64,000 bases of DNA from Akkermansiaceae bacterium UBA2381. Its GTDB lineage: Bacteria > Verrucomicrobiota > Verrucomicrobiia > Verrucomicrobiales > DEV007. Location of the stretch: positions 1 to 64,000 of the forward strand of contig DDSV01000049.1 of NCBI GenBank assembly GCA_002344215.1, read 5' to 3'. The position numbers and the translations under genes are program-made. Each line of letters opens with the position of its first letter. Position 1 is the first letter of the stretch. The notes below the pieces were generated by a model, which was not told the DNA's origin, did not search any database, and was given only the letters and a program-made list of their open reading frames with translations. Shown here piece by piece: positions 7,338 through 15,910 of this stretch.

Positions 7338-8759
7338 GTGAGCAAGTCCTCCTCTCCAGCCCTTCCCCGCACCGCCGTCATCAATGTCGTCGGACTGACC
7401 CCCCGGCATATCGGGCCGGACACCCCTTTTATCCGGAGCTTTCTCGCACGCGAGGGGAACCGCCTCATCCACGTCACCCCGCAGCTCCCGGCGGTGACCT
7501 CCTCGATCCAGGCGACCTATCTCACGGGAAAGAGTATCGGAGGTCACGGCATCGTCGCGAACATGTGGTATGACCGGGACTACGCCGAGCATCGCTGCTG
7601 GAAGCAATCAAACCACCTCGTTCAGGGCCGGAAACTCTGGGAGCACATTCGCGAGGAACACGACCCCGCCTATACCTGCGCCAAAGTCTTCTGGTGGAAC
7701 AACCTTTATTCGACGGCTGACTATCAGATCACTCCCCGGCCCATTTACTGCGCCGACGGGAAGAAGGTCTTCGACATCCAGACCTGGCCGATGAATCTGC
7801 GGAGAAAGATCCGGAGAAAGCTGGGAGCCTTTCCCTTTCCCGCCTTCTGGGGACCCGCGGCCGGCCTTGCCTCAAGCGAATGGATCGCGAAATCGGCGAA
7901 ATGGTTTGAAGACCATTGCTCCCCCGGCCTGAATCTCATTTACCTCCCGCATCTGGACTACAACCTCCAGCGTCTCGGACCGGAAGCCCGCGAGATCGCG
8001 GACGACCTCACCGCCATTGACGGGGTGGTGAGGGATCTCGTCACCCACCTCGAGAAACGAGGCGTGCAGGTCGTCATACTGAGTGAATACGGGATCACCC
8101 AGGTGAACCGGCCGATTCACCTCAACCGCATTTTCCGCGAAAAGGGCTGGCTCTCGTGGCGGAACGAACTGAAGCGCGAAATGATCGATCTCGGCAATTG
8201 CCGCGTCTTTGCGATCCCCGATCACCAGGTCGCCCACCTTTACCTGAACGACCTCTCGCTCCTCGACGAGGTCGCGGAAACGGTGCGAAAACTCGAGGGG
8301 GTCACCGCGGTCTACAACCGGGAGGAACAGGAGGCGATGGGGCTTTTGCACGAGAGAAGTGGAGACCTCCTCGCTGTTTCAGATGAGAAAAGCTGGTTCA
8401 CCTATTACTACTGGAAAAGTGATCGCAAAGCCCCCGACTTCGCCCGCTGCGTCGACATCCACCGTAAACCCGGCTACGACCCGGTTGAGCTTTTTATCAA
8501 CCCGAAGTTCTGGTTTCCAAAGCTGAAGATCGCCTACCGGCTTGCCCGGAAAATGCTCGGCTTCCGTATGCTCATGGATCTCATCCCGCTTGATGCCTCA
8601 CTTGTGAAAGGATCACATGGATGTATTCCCAAAGACCAGGCCGATCATCCTGTCCTGATCGGAAACTTTCCGGAACTTTCCGACCGGTCGACGATCCAAG
8701 CGACGGAGGTTTACGGTCAATTGCTGGCGGTCTGCACGGGACAGGAGACCGGGACGTGA
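7338..8759 (+). CDS. Alkaline-phosphatase-superfamily protein, EboF-like, with non-canonical metal ligands
   Basis: 473 residues with the outline of type I phosphodiesterase/nucleotide pyrophosphatases: a first strand VINVVGLTPRHIG, the nucleophile region PAVTSSIQATYLTG (candidate nucleophile T54), LIYLPHLDYNLQRLGP, VVILSEYGITQVNRPIHLN, and a C-terminal GSHGC. From memory it closely resembles the phosphodiesterase-like protein of ebo clusters, but no other ebo gene is in the window. Canonical metal ligands look altered: the first Asp position reads VVGL, and the usual D-H-G reads SEYG. The GTG at 7338 is the only start that keeps the whole first strand. No signal peptide is seen, so it is probably cytoplasmic. 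The substrate is unknown. Divergent only in active site, it is otherwise intact. Confidence 0.8.
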   Translation: MSKSSSPALPRTAVINVVGLTPRHIGPDTPFIRSFLAREGNRLIHVTPQLPAVTSSIQATYLTGKSIGGHGIVANMWYDRDYAEHRCWKQSNHLVQGRKLWEHIREEHDPAYTCAKVFWWNNLYSTADYQITPRPIYCADGKKVFDIQTWPMNLRRKIRRKLGAFPFPAFWGPAAGLASSEWIAKSAKWFEDHCSPGLNLIYLPHLDYNLQRLGPEAREIADDLTAIDGVVRDLVTHLEKRGVQVVILSEYGITQVNRPIHLNRIFREKGWLSWRNELKREMIDLGNCRVFAIPDHQVAHLYLNDLSLLDEVAETVRKLEGVTAVYNREEQEAMGLLHERSGDLLAVSDEKSWFTYYYWKSDRKAPDFARCVDIHRKPGYDPVELFINPKFWFPKLKIAYRLARKMLGFRMLMDLIPLDASLVKGSHGCIPKDQADHPVLIGNFPELSDRSTIQATEVYGQLLAVCTGQETGT

Positions 8760-8790
8760 TCCGAAGGGCGGGATCCTCTTCCGACCTGCA

Positions 8791-9486
8791 TCACCCCTGC
8801 CCGTAGTAGGCGCCCGAACCGTGTTTTCGACGATAGTGCTTCTCAAGGATATGAGGCGGCAGAATCTCCCCGTCGGAATTCAACTGCCAGGTCCCCATCG
8901 CCATCTCGCAACAGACCTCCAGAGCGATTGAATTTTTCACCGAGTCGAGGGCACTTTTCCCCCAGGTAAAGGGGGCGTGAAACATCTGAAAGCAGGCCGA
9001 CATTTTCAGTGGATCGAGCCCCTGCTCACGAAAACACTCCACGATAGCCAGTCCCGTATTCGTCTCGTAGTCCTCCACGACCTCTTTCTCACTCAGTTCA
9101 CGAACGACAGGAACGGTTCCGTAAAAATGGTCGGCATGAGTCGTCCCGAGACAGGGCAATTCCGCCCCGGCCTGTGAAAACATCGTCGCCTTCACGGAAT
9201 GGGTATGAGTCACTCCACCGATCTCCGCAAATTCCCGGTAGAGGATTCGATGGGTCGGCGCATCGGAGGAAGGGCGCAGTGAGCCCTCTACCACTTGTCC
9301 CTCCAGATCGAGGACGACAAGCGAATCGATCGTCAGGTCCTCATAGGCCACCCCGCTCGGCTTGATGACAAAGAGGCCCTTGTCCCGATCAATTCCGGAA
9401 ACATTTCCCCAGGTCAGGCGAACGAGGCCTTCACTGACCAGCATCAGGTTGGCCCTGAGCACTTCTTCTTTCAACTCTCTGAGCAT
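8791..9486 (-). CDS. araD: L-ribulose-5-phosphate 4-epimerase (class II aldolase family)
   Basis: A class II aldolase/adducin-family epimerase converting L-ribulose 5-phosphate to D-xylulose 5-phosphate. About 231 residues from the ATG at 9486 (MLRELKEEV), matching AraD length. Motifs in order: LTWGNVSG, IKPSGVAYEDL, RPSSDAPTHRILYREF, then GGVTHTHSVKAT (the two zinc histidines), GTTHADHFYG with the third zinc-type histidine, and a C-terminal KHGSGAYYGQ typical of AraD. An upstream in-frame ATG at 9594 would add 36 residues with no family match and overlap the divergent gene at 9593. No araA, araB or arabinose regulator is in the window, so it works alone here, in arabinose, ascorbate or general pentose metabolism. 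Confidence 0.9.
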   Translation of the reverse strand: MLRELKEEVLRANLMLVSEGLVRLTWGNVSGIDRDKGLFVIKPSGVAYEDLTIDSLVVLDLEGQVVEGSLRPSSDAPTHRILYREFAEIGGVTHTHSVKATMFSQAGAELPCLGTTHADHFYGTVPVVRELSEKEVVEDYETNTGLAIVECFREQGLDPLKMSACFQMFHAPFTWGKSALDSVKNSIALEVCCEMAMGTWQLNSDGEILPPHILEKHYRRKHGSGAYYGQG

Positions 9487-9592
9487 GATTCGGAACGAAA
9501 CCCCGAACGACTGACGCGCAAGGGAAGAATTCGGGGAAGAAAAAGCGGAATTCTCGACTAGGGTTTTCGGGACTCCAACGAATTCCGACTTC

Positions 9593-10594
9593 ATGTGGCG
9601 TAAGATTCAAAAGACTCTGGCGAATTTCATTCCCCTGATCCTCCTGGTGGCCTTTGTGGTCATCGCCATCAGCCTGCTCAACCGATGGGACTCCATGGTG
9701 GCCGTTACCTTGATCCCGATCTGGGCATGGGCGGGTTTCGGGATGGCGGTCTCTCTGATTTGCTGGCTCCTGTGTCGGGAAATTCCCCCCATTGTGACCT
9801 TCTGCCTCTTTCTCGCCTGCGGAATCGCCTTCTCGGAGGAAACCCTCACCATCATGAGGGAACTCGGAGTCGCGATTCGAGGCGGAAATCCGGGGGATGC
9901 CCCGGCCGAAAAACCTTTCCGTGTCGTCAATGTCAACAGCGCGGGATCCGTGGAAGCCCTCAAGAAAGCCATCGACGGTCAACCCGATGTCGTGATCATT
10001 CAGGAGGCGCCCGGAGAATCCGAACTTGAGGCGGTCGCCGACCAACTCTACGGGGTCGACCGCGCCGTTTCCCGGCACAAGACCAGCGCCATTATCGCCC
10101 GCGGAGTCATTCTGGGTGAAATCGGTGACTCCGAAAGCTCAACGATGCATGTGCGGCTGAAACTGGCTGACGGCATGATCCTCGACCTTACCAATCTCGA
10201 CCTCGGGGAATTAATCCCCCGCTTTGACATCTGGCGCCCGTCCGTCTGGAAGGAACTGATGGAGACGAGGATCTCAAACCGCCGCCTCGTGCGCGCCTGT
10301 CTTGGGGAGAATGAGATCACGACCGTGGATATCGGCCGGATCGTGAGCGGAGGTTTCGGCACTCCGCCGGGTGACGATGTCTTTCGGCCTCTCGAAACGA
10401 GCGGACTCGTCGATACTTTTCGCGCCGCCGGACTCGGTTGGGGCAATACCTACCCTCCTGACTATCCTTTTCTTCGCCTCGATCAGATCTGGGTTTCACC
10501 GAATTTGAAGCCGCTGAAATCAGTCTCACGACTGAATTCCGCCTCCCCGCGTCGCACCGTGGTGTGCGACCTCAAGCTTCCGGGCGGTAAATAG
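9593..10594 (+). CDS. Endonuclease/exonuclease/phosphatase-fold membrane protein with degenerate active site
   Basis: 333 residues. Two or three hydrophobic segments occupy about residues 12-30, 36-62 and 65-82, followed by an EEP domain from about residue 108 to the end. The N-terminal EEP signatures persist (FRVVNVNSAG with the early Asn, DVVIIQEAP with Q-E). The rest is eroded. The motif usually written G-D-F-N-T-P reads GGFGTP at 253-258, and the C-terminal S-D-H-R-P reads SPRRT at 318-322, so the metal/catalytic Asp, Asn and His are missing. R-L-D-Q-I-W-V-S-P keeps the shape of the R-I-D-Y-I-x-V-S-P strand. It is probably a membrane protein with a catalytically dead or repurposed domain. 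It starts within two bases of the extended araD frame, so the two genes are divergent and share promoter space. Confidence 0.75.
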   Translation: MWRKIQKTLANFIPLILLVAFVVIAISLLNRWDSMVAVTLIPIWAWAGFGMAVSLICWLLCREIPPIVTFCLFLACGIAFSEETLTIMRELGVAIRGGNPGDAPAEKPFRVVNVNSAGSVEALKKAIDGQPDVVIIQEAPGESELEAVADQLYGVDRAVSRHKTSAIIARGVILGEIGDSESSTMHVRLKLADGMILDLTNLDLGELIPRFDIWRPSVWKELMETRISNRRLVRACLGENEITTVDIGRIVSGGFGTPPGDDVFRPLETSGLVDTFRAAGLGWGNTYPPDYPFLRLDQIWVSPNLKPLKSVSRLNSASPRRTVVCDLKLPGGK

Positions 10595-10608
10595 CTCCTC
10601 GATTCCTC

Positions 10609-13419
10609 CTACTTGCCGGCCACTCTTCCTGAACCGCCCCCGCTTTCGGTGTCTTCCACCACCCGCAGTCTCACCGACTGTGTTGTGTGACCGCCGCCGG
10701 CGGGAGTCATCAGGTAAAAGTCACGCACTCCGGGAGCGGTGATTTTCGAGGCGGTGATGAAGAGTCGCTTTTCGTTCTCCTCGGGCTGCAGCATCAGGCC
10801 GTTGAGGCCGATGTTGTCGACATAGACCCCGTGCGGCAGGTTGCGGCCCGCCTCTTCCTTGCCGAAGGTGACGTCGCCCTCAAGTCCGTTGCGATCGGCC
10901 GCGACGATGGCGGTGATGGTCTCGCCGGGACGGATCGTGTATTCGAGGACACCGTCCTCCGCCACCTTGCCGGACTCGCCGTCAGGCTTGAGGTGGACAC
11001 GAAGCGGCTGTTTGTCCAAAAGTGCGATGGGCATGGCCTTGTCGGAGGCCTTCTCCACCGGCTTTCCGTTGATGACGGCCTTGGCGTTCACCTTCACCTT
11101 GGCGGCGTCCGCTTCGGCGAGTCCGGCGAAGGCCCCGGTCGAGCGCAGGGTCGCGAAGGCGCGGTCCTGCCCGGGCTCGAAGGTGATCGGCTGCGCGATC
11201 GAGAGCGCCTCAGGCAGGCCGGAAAGGGTCACCTCGATGGGGCCCTCGTAGCCGTCGAGACGCGTCGCGGTGAAGGCGAGTTCGCACCCGCTTCCGGGAG
11301 CGAGCTTCAGATCCTTCCACGTCGTCGCGACCGTAAAATCGGGTTTCAAACTGCGCGCCACGAGGGTGTAATCGTAGCCCTCGCCGCCGAATCCGCGCGT
11401 ATCGGCGAGACGCACGACGTAGTCGCCGTCGGCGGGAGCGGTGAAACGGAGCACCGAATCGGCCCCGAAGCGACGCTCCGGATCGTCGTCGTTTTCGAAA
11501 AAGAGCCGGTAGACCGGGAGCCCGTTGCTGCCTGGATCGGATCCGGGAGGCAACGCCCTGACAATGTAACAAGGCTGGCCGAGCGGATGCGCCATCGAGG
11601 TGGTCTGGAACCAGGTGCGACGATTCCCGAAGCCCGGATAGACGTTGAATCCCGAATCGGGACCACGCGGGTAGAGGTGCAGCTTCACGACCTCGCCGTT
11701 CACAAAGAGAAATTCGTTCAGTTCCATCTCCTCCCAGTTGTGGACGCGGAAATCGCTCGAGGTCGCCGAATCCTTGCCGCGGAAAGTCAGCCAGGAATCG
11801 CGCATCGCCTGCAGCACGACCTGCTCGACCAGCTCTCCCCTGACATCGAGGATGGAAAGCTTGGAGTCGAGCTTCGATTTGGAGCGTTCCGCATTCACCT
11901 CGAAGACCCACGTCTCGCCGGCTTTGGCGGTGAAGGGGTAATCATCCGTTTCCCCCATCGCGGCGATTTTGCCTTTGGCTTCGCTGCGGCGGATCAGTTT
12001 CGGATTCGTGCCCGAAGCGGCCTCGGCGAGGTTGAGAGTCTCGACTTCGACATCGACGGCCTTCGCAGCGACCGAAGGCTGATTCGAAGCGGCCGCGGCC
12101 GGTGCCACCAATCCCGCGAGCGCGAAACGCTCCTGCGAGCCATCGAGACGCGCCGCAAAAAGCGCGCCGCCTTTTCCGGCAAAAGCCAGCACGGCAAGCA
12201 CGTCGGACTGTGGACCAAAATCTTTCACGATCTCGACCGCGGGCAGGCTCCACAGTTTCAACGATCGATCGGCCGAGGTGGTGGCGAGCTGTTTGCCATC
12301 AGGCGAGATCGCGAGGTCAACGATGTCATCCTCATGACCAAATTTCGTCTGCAGCAAGGGATTGAGCTTGGGAGCGTTTTTCGAAACAAAACGCCAGAGG
12401 CGGATGCGGTTGTCGGCTCCCGCCGCAACGATGTGCTGCGAGTCGGGGGTGAAGGCGACACGATATTGCTCGGCCTCGGGTTGGTTCAGCGTGTCGAGGC
12501 GCTCGCCCGTAGCGACCTGCCAGATCTTGCAGGTGCCGTCGCCGCTCGCGCTCGCGAGAACGGTGCCGTCGGGCGAAAAGGCGAGATCATAGACCGCGCC
12601 GTTGTGGGCGGTCATGGAACGGAGGAGCTTGCCCGAGGCGAAGTCCCAAAGGTGGATGTCGCGGTCGTATCCGGCCGTGGCGAGAAGGGTGCCGTCGGGT
12701 GAAAACTCGGCGTCGAAGAGGATGTCGCGATGGGTGCCTTCGCCGATCGTCTTGAGGATTTTACCGCTCTTGGTATCGAAGACGATCGCCTCGCCCTTCA
12801 ATCCCGAAATGCCCGTCGCGGCGACGAGTTTGGTGCCGTCGGCGGAGAAGTGGAGGGCGTTGATCTTGCCTTCCGGCATCATGAACGTCCTGATCGTATC
12901 CTTTTTCGCACCAAGAAGGTTGATCCGCCCGTGCTTTGCATAGGCTTCAAGCACTCCATCAGCAGAGAACGCGGCGGCGGTCACCGAATCCTTCACCGCG
13001 GCGGTGGCGGCGACATCGGGAACGTTGAGGGTCGAGAGCAGGGAGATGTCGTGTTCCTTCACCGGTCCCTTGGCCCCTTCCTCGATCCAGCGTTTCAGCA
13101 GGGCGACCTCTTCGGCGGTCGGCTGGGGCTCCTTCTTTGGCGGCATCGCCGGTTTGGCGGTCTTGAGAACGGTCTGGAGGAAGTAGGACTCGTCGGGCTT
13201 GCCGGGGACGAGGATAGTCTTGTCCTCGGTTTCGCCGCCTTCCATGAGCGCGGCGAAGGTCTCGACGGAGAAGCCGCCCTCATAGTCGCCACCATTGTGG
13301 CAGCCAGCACAGTAGTCACGCAAGAGCGGCGCGATGTCCGTGTGGTAATCGAGGGGAGCGGCGGTGAGTGCGGCCGAACTGGCAAACAGCAAGGCAGTGA
13401 AGAGGGTTGAACGTATCAT
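10609..13419 (-). CDS. WD40 repeat protein with PSCyt1-type heme domain (module 1)
   Basis: 936 residues from the ATG at 13419; a signal peptide (MIRSTLFTALLFASSAALTA) begins there, while the open frame further upstream has no such features. A planctomycete-type cytochrome domain follows with one heme motif, CAGCH at 37-41, ending near residue 120. About five or six WD40 repeats come next (for example FSPDGTLLATAGYDRDIHLW, ISPDGKQLATTSADRSLKLW), then two pre-peptidase-C-terminal-like beta domains (YPFTAKAGETWVFEVNAERS; LRFTAPADGDYVVRLAD) and a final beta region. It is expected in the periplasm or outside the cell. It is the last gene of a leftward operon with the DUF1549/1553 gene (14 bases upstream) and a DUF1501 gene. 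The biochemical role of these modules is unknown. Confidence 0.85.
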   Translation of the reverse strand: MIRSTLFTALLFASSAALTAAPLDYHTDIAPLLRDYCAGCHNGGDYEGGFSVETFAALMEGGETEDKTILVPGKPDESYFLQTVLKTAKPAMPPKKEPQPTAEEVALLKRWIEEGAKGPVKEHDISLLSTLNVPDVAATAAVKDSVTAAAFSADGVLEAYAKHGRINLLGAKKDTIRTFMMPEGKINALHFSADGTKLVAATGISGLKGEAIVFDTKSGKILKTIGEGTHRDILFDAEFSPDGTLLATAGYDRDIHLWDFASGKLLRSMTAHNGAVYDLAFSPDGTVLASASGDGTCKIWQVATGERLDTLNQPEAEQYRVAFTPDSQHIVAAGADNRIRLWRFVSKNAPKLNPLLQTKFGHEDDIVDLAISPDGKQLATTSADRSLKLWSLPAVEIVKDFGPQSDVLAVLAFAGKGGALFAARLDGSQERFALAGLVAPAAAASNQPSVAAKAVDVEVETLNLAEAASGTNPKLIRRSEAKGKIAAMGETDDYPFTAKAGETWVFEVNAERSKSKLDSKLSILDVRGELVEQVVLQAMRDSWLTFRGKDSATSSDFRVHNWEEMELNEFLFVNGEVVKLHLYPRGPDSGFNVYPGFGNRRTWFQTTSMAHPLGQPCYIVRALPPGSDPGSNGLPVYRLFFENDDDPERRFGADSVLRFTAPADGDYVVRLADTRGFGGEGYDYTLVARSLKPDFTVATTWKDLKLAPGSGCELAFTATRLDGYEGPIEVTLSGLPEALSIAQPITFEPGQDRAFATLRSTGAFAGLAEADAAKVKVNAKAVINGKPVEKASDKAMPIALLDKQPLRVHLKPDGESGKVAEDGVLEYTIRPGETITAIVAADRNGLEGDVTFGKEEAGRNLPHGVYVDNIGLNGLMLQPEENEKRLFITASKITAPGVRDFYLMTPAGGGHTTQSVRLRVVEDTESGGGSGRVAGK

Positions 13420-13433
13420 CGGACAGGGTTCGT

Positions 13434-15902
13434 TCAGTGTTGAAACAGGAATTCGCGCGAAGTCATCAGCGCCCAGAAGAGGTCCTCGACCGCGGCGCGT
13501 TTTTCGCCTTCGGGAGCCGAACCTAACATCGCCAGAAATCCGGCCTTCTCCTCCGCGGTCGGGAGACGCGAGAGGGTCGCGAGACTGGCCTCCTCGAGGA
13601 TGCGGGCATCGTCTGCCTTCTCCGTGATGAGCTTCTCGACGATGCTTTTGTTCGAGGAGAGGCGATCGTTCACGGCATTGCCGTTGGCGAGGTGGAGGAC
13701 CTGGATCATGCTCGGCTGGTTCGAGCGCTCGCATTCGCAAGTGATCTCGCGGTCGTTGCGACCGAAGGTTTTCAGGAAATAGGACTGGACGGCGGAGTCG
13801 TAGAGCTCGAGGGCGCGGGTGCCCTCCTTGTAGAACTCGGTCTTCTCCGAGCTGCCGTCGTTGAGGGCGACCTTGTCGAAGACTCCGGCGACACCGGTGA
13901 CATCGGCGATGGCATCGTGGAGGACTTCGGCCATGAGGCGTCGCGGCTGGTGGCGCGAAAGATACCTGGGATCGTCGCGGTTCTCCGAGAGGACTTCGCC
14001 GCTGCGCTGATAGGTCTCGCTCTGAAGGATCACCCGCATGAGCGTCTTGAGGTCGAACTTGTTTTCGACGAGGTGTTTCGTGAGCGCGTCGAGGAGCGGC
14101 TCGTTGCTCGCGGGATTCGAAGCACGGAGGTCGTCGACCGGCTCGACAAGTCCGCCACCGAAGTAGGCGGCCCAGATCCGGTTGGTGATGGAGCGGGCGA
14201 AATTCGGGTTCTCCGGCGCGACGAGCCAGTCGGCGAGGGCCTCGCGGCGGTCCTCGGTCGATTGTGGATCGAGGGCATCACCATCGAGGGGAGCGGGAAT
14301 CTGCGGTTTGCCGGTGCGCGGCTGGATCAAATCACCACGAGGTTCGACGAAGAGGGTGCGGATGCCGTCGCCATTACGCGTGTCGCCGCCCCAGCCCTTC
14401 GCCCGGACCCGGGAGAAGAGATTGGCGAAGGCGTAGTATTGGTCGTTCGTCCATTTCTCGAGCGGATGGTCGTGGCACTTCGCGCAGCCGATCGACTGGC
14501 TCAGGAAAGCCTGGGCGGTGTTTTCGGCGAGGGTCTCGGGATCCTGGTGGACCGCGTAGAAATTGGTCGCGCCGTTCTCGGTGCTGACGCCCTTCGCGGT
14601 GATGACTTCGCGGACCATCTCATCCCAGGGCCGGTTCTTGGAGATGTTGCCCCGGATCCAATCGTAGTAGGCCTTCACCGCGGCGGGGCGGAGGATGCCG
14701 CCGTTGACGAGGAAGATGTCGGAGAAACGGTAGCTCCAGTAGTCGACGAATTCCTCGCGCTGGAGGAGGGCGTCGATCGCTTTGGTGCGTTTGTCAGGCG
14801 CGGCATCGGCGAGAAAGGCGCGGGTCTCGGCGACGGTCGGGAGTTTGCCGATGGTGTCGAGATAGGCGCGGCGGATGAAGTCCTCGTCCGAGCAGCGGCC
14901 AGAGGGCTGGAGATTGAGCTGGGCGAGTTGGGCAAGGACGAGGTCGTCGATGAAGTTCGCCTTGGGAGCCGCGGTGAAGACATCGGCAGGGATCGAATTG
15001 GGGAAGGGCGAACGGATCCGGGCGATCGTCACCTTGCTCGCGAAGAGCGCGGTCACCGCACCTTCGCCATAACCGATGACCTCGGCGGAGCCGGTCTCGT
15101 CGATGAGGGCGACGGTCTCGTCGGCGGAAGTGAACTTCGCCCAGTCGGTGACGTCGAGGCTGCTGCCATCGTCATAATGGGCGGTGACGAGGAAACGCTG
15201 CTTCGCCCCGTTTTTCAAAATCGAGAGCGGAGGATCGACCGAGATCGAAACGACCGCCACATCCTCCTTCGTAGGGGCGGGACTGCCGTTCGCGATCCAC
15301 TCGGCAAGAATGCGGTATTCGCGCGAGCGGGGATCGAGCTTCCTGCCGCCCTTGTGCGGGGTGGCCATGGTCGGCTTCGTGAGGAGCAGGCTCTTGGCCG
15401 GCTCGAGCGGATCGACGCGGCGACCGCGCGCCTCGCGGGTCATCGTGTAGAAATCTCGGGGCGGGTCGTAGCCGCGCAAACTGAGGCGGAAACCACCCTT
15501 GCCGGCGACGGCGCCGTGGCAGGCTCCCATGTTGCAGCCCTGGCGGGTCAGCACGGGCATGACGTGACCGTTGAAACTCCAGGCGAAGGGCTGGTCGAAA
15601 TTCTCAACGACGATCTCTCGCGTCGCGACGGCATCACCACTCTTCGCGGTGAGAACGGCCTTGCCGTTGCCCTTCGCGACAATGACGCCATCGACGATTT
15701 CGGCCACACCGGCGGGTGCGATGGAAAAGGTCGCGGACGGTTCCTCGCCGATAAAGTTTTCACCCTCGGCACGAAGGGCTAGGACATGCTGGATCGCCTC
15801 GGGTCCATCGAGACGGATGGCTTCAGGGAGGATGCGCAGCTCTTTCGCGGTGGCAAAGCCGGTCGCGAGCGAGAGAAGGAGGACGGGGAAGTGGGTTTTC
15901 AT
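13434..15902 (-). CDS. DUF1549/DUF1553 (PSCyt2-PSD1) secreted protein with heme motifs (module 1)
   Basis: About 822 residues. The ATG at 15902 gives a clean signal peptide (MKTHFPVLLLSLATGFATA); an ATG four codons upstream overlaps the previous gene. Order: an Ig-like Big_2-type domain (about 20-100), a PSCyt-like segment with GCNMGACHG (C-x4-C-H spacing) in the family context KGGFRLSLRGYDPPRD, a second Big_2-like stretch (YDDGSSLDVTDWAKFTSAD), DUF1549 (FIDDLVLAQLAQLNLQPS to QSIGCAKCHDHPLEKWT, a C-x-x-C-H heme motif), then DUF1553 (REALADWLVAPENPNFARSITNRIW to the C-terminal SREFLFQH). This is the version of the family that carries N-terminal Ig-like domains. It starts eight bases after the stop of the DUF1501 gene, so it is co-translated in one operon. 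Function is unknown; the N-R-I-W and C-terminal L-x-x-S-x-E-F-L signatures are typical of PSD1. Confidence 0.9.
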   Translation of the reverse strand: MKTHFPVLLLSLATGFATAKELRILPEAIRLDGPEAIQHVLALRAEGENFIGEEPSATFSIAPAGVAEIVDGVIVAKGNGKAVLTAKSGDAVATREIVVENFDQPFAWSFNGHVMPVLTRQGCNMGACHGAVAGKGGFRLSLRGYDPPRDFYTMTREARGRRVDPLEPAKSLLLTKPTMATPHKGGRKLDPRSREYRILAEWIANGSPAPTKEDVAVVSISVDPPLSILKNGAKQRFLVTAHYDDGSSLDVTDWAKFTSADETVALIDETGSAEVIGYGEGAVTALFASKVTIARIRSPFPNSIPADVFTAAPKANFIDDLVLAQLAQLNLQPSGRCSDEDFIRRAYLDTIGKLPTVAETRAFLADAAPDKRTKAIDALLQREEFVDYWSYRFSDIFLVNGGILRPAAVKAYYDWIRGNISKNRPWDEMVREVITAKGVSTENGATNFYAVHQDPETLAENTAQAFLSQSIGCAKCHDHPLEKWTNDQYYAFANLFSRVRAKGWGGDTRNGDGIRTLFVEPRGDLIQPRTGKPQIPAPLDGDALDPQSTEDRREALADWLVAPENPNFARSITNRIWAAYFGGGLVEPVDDLRASNPASNEPLLDALTKHLVENKFDLKTLMRVILQSETYQRSGEVLSENRDDPRYLSRHQPRRLMAEVLHDAIADVTGVAGVFDKVALNDGSSEKTEFYKEGTRALELYDSAVQSYFLKTFGRNDREITCECERSNQPSMIQVLHLANGNAVNDRLSSNKSIVEKLITEKADDARILEEASLATLSRLPTAEEKAGFLAMLGSAPEGEKRAAVEDLFWALMTSREFLFQH

Positions 15903-15910
15903 CCTGACAA

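Noticed and set aside
10687..12702. Long open frame on the plus strand (671 residues) opposite the WD40 gene
   Set aside because: It mirrors the codon structure of the real minus-strand gene, lacks domain motifs, and is arginine/glycine/glutamate-rich, as expected for a GC-rich antisense frame.
13692..15782. Long antisense frame (696 residues) opposite the DUF1549/1553 gene
   Set aside because: No recognisable motif, low complexity, and fully covered by a well-supported gene on the other strand.
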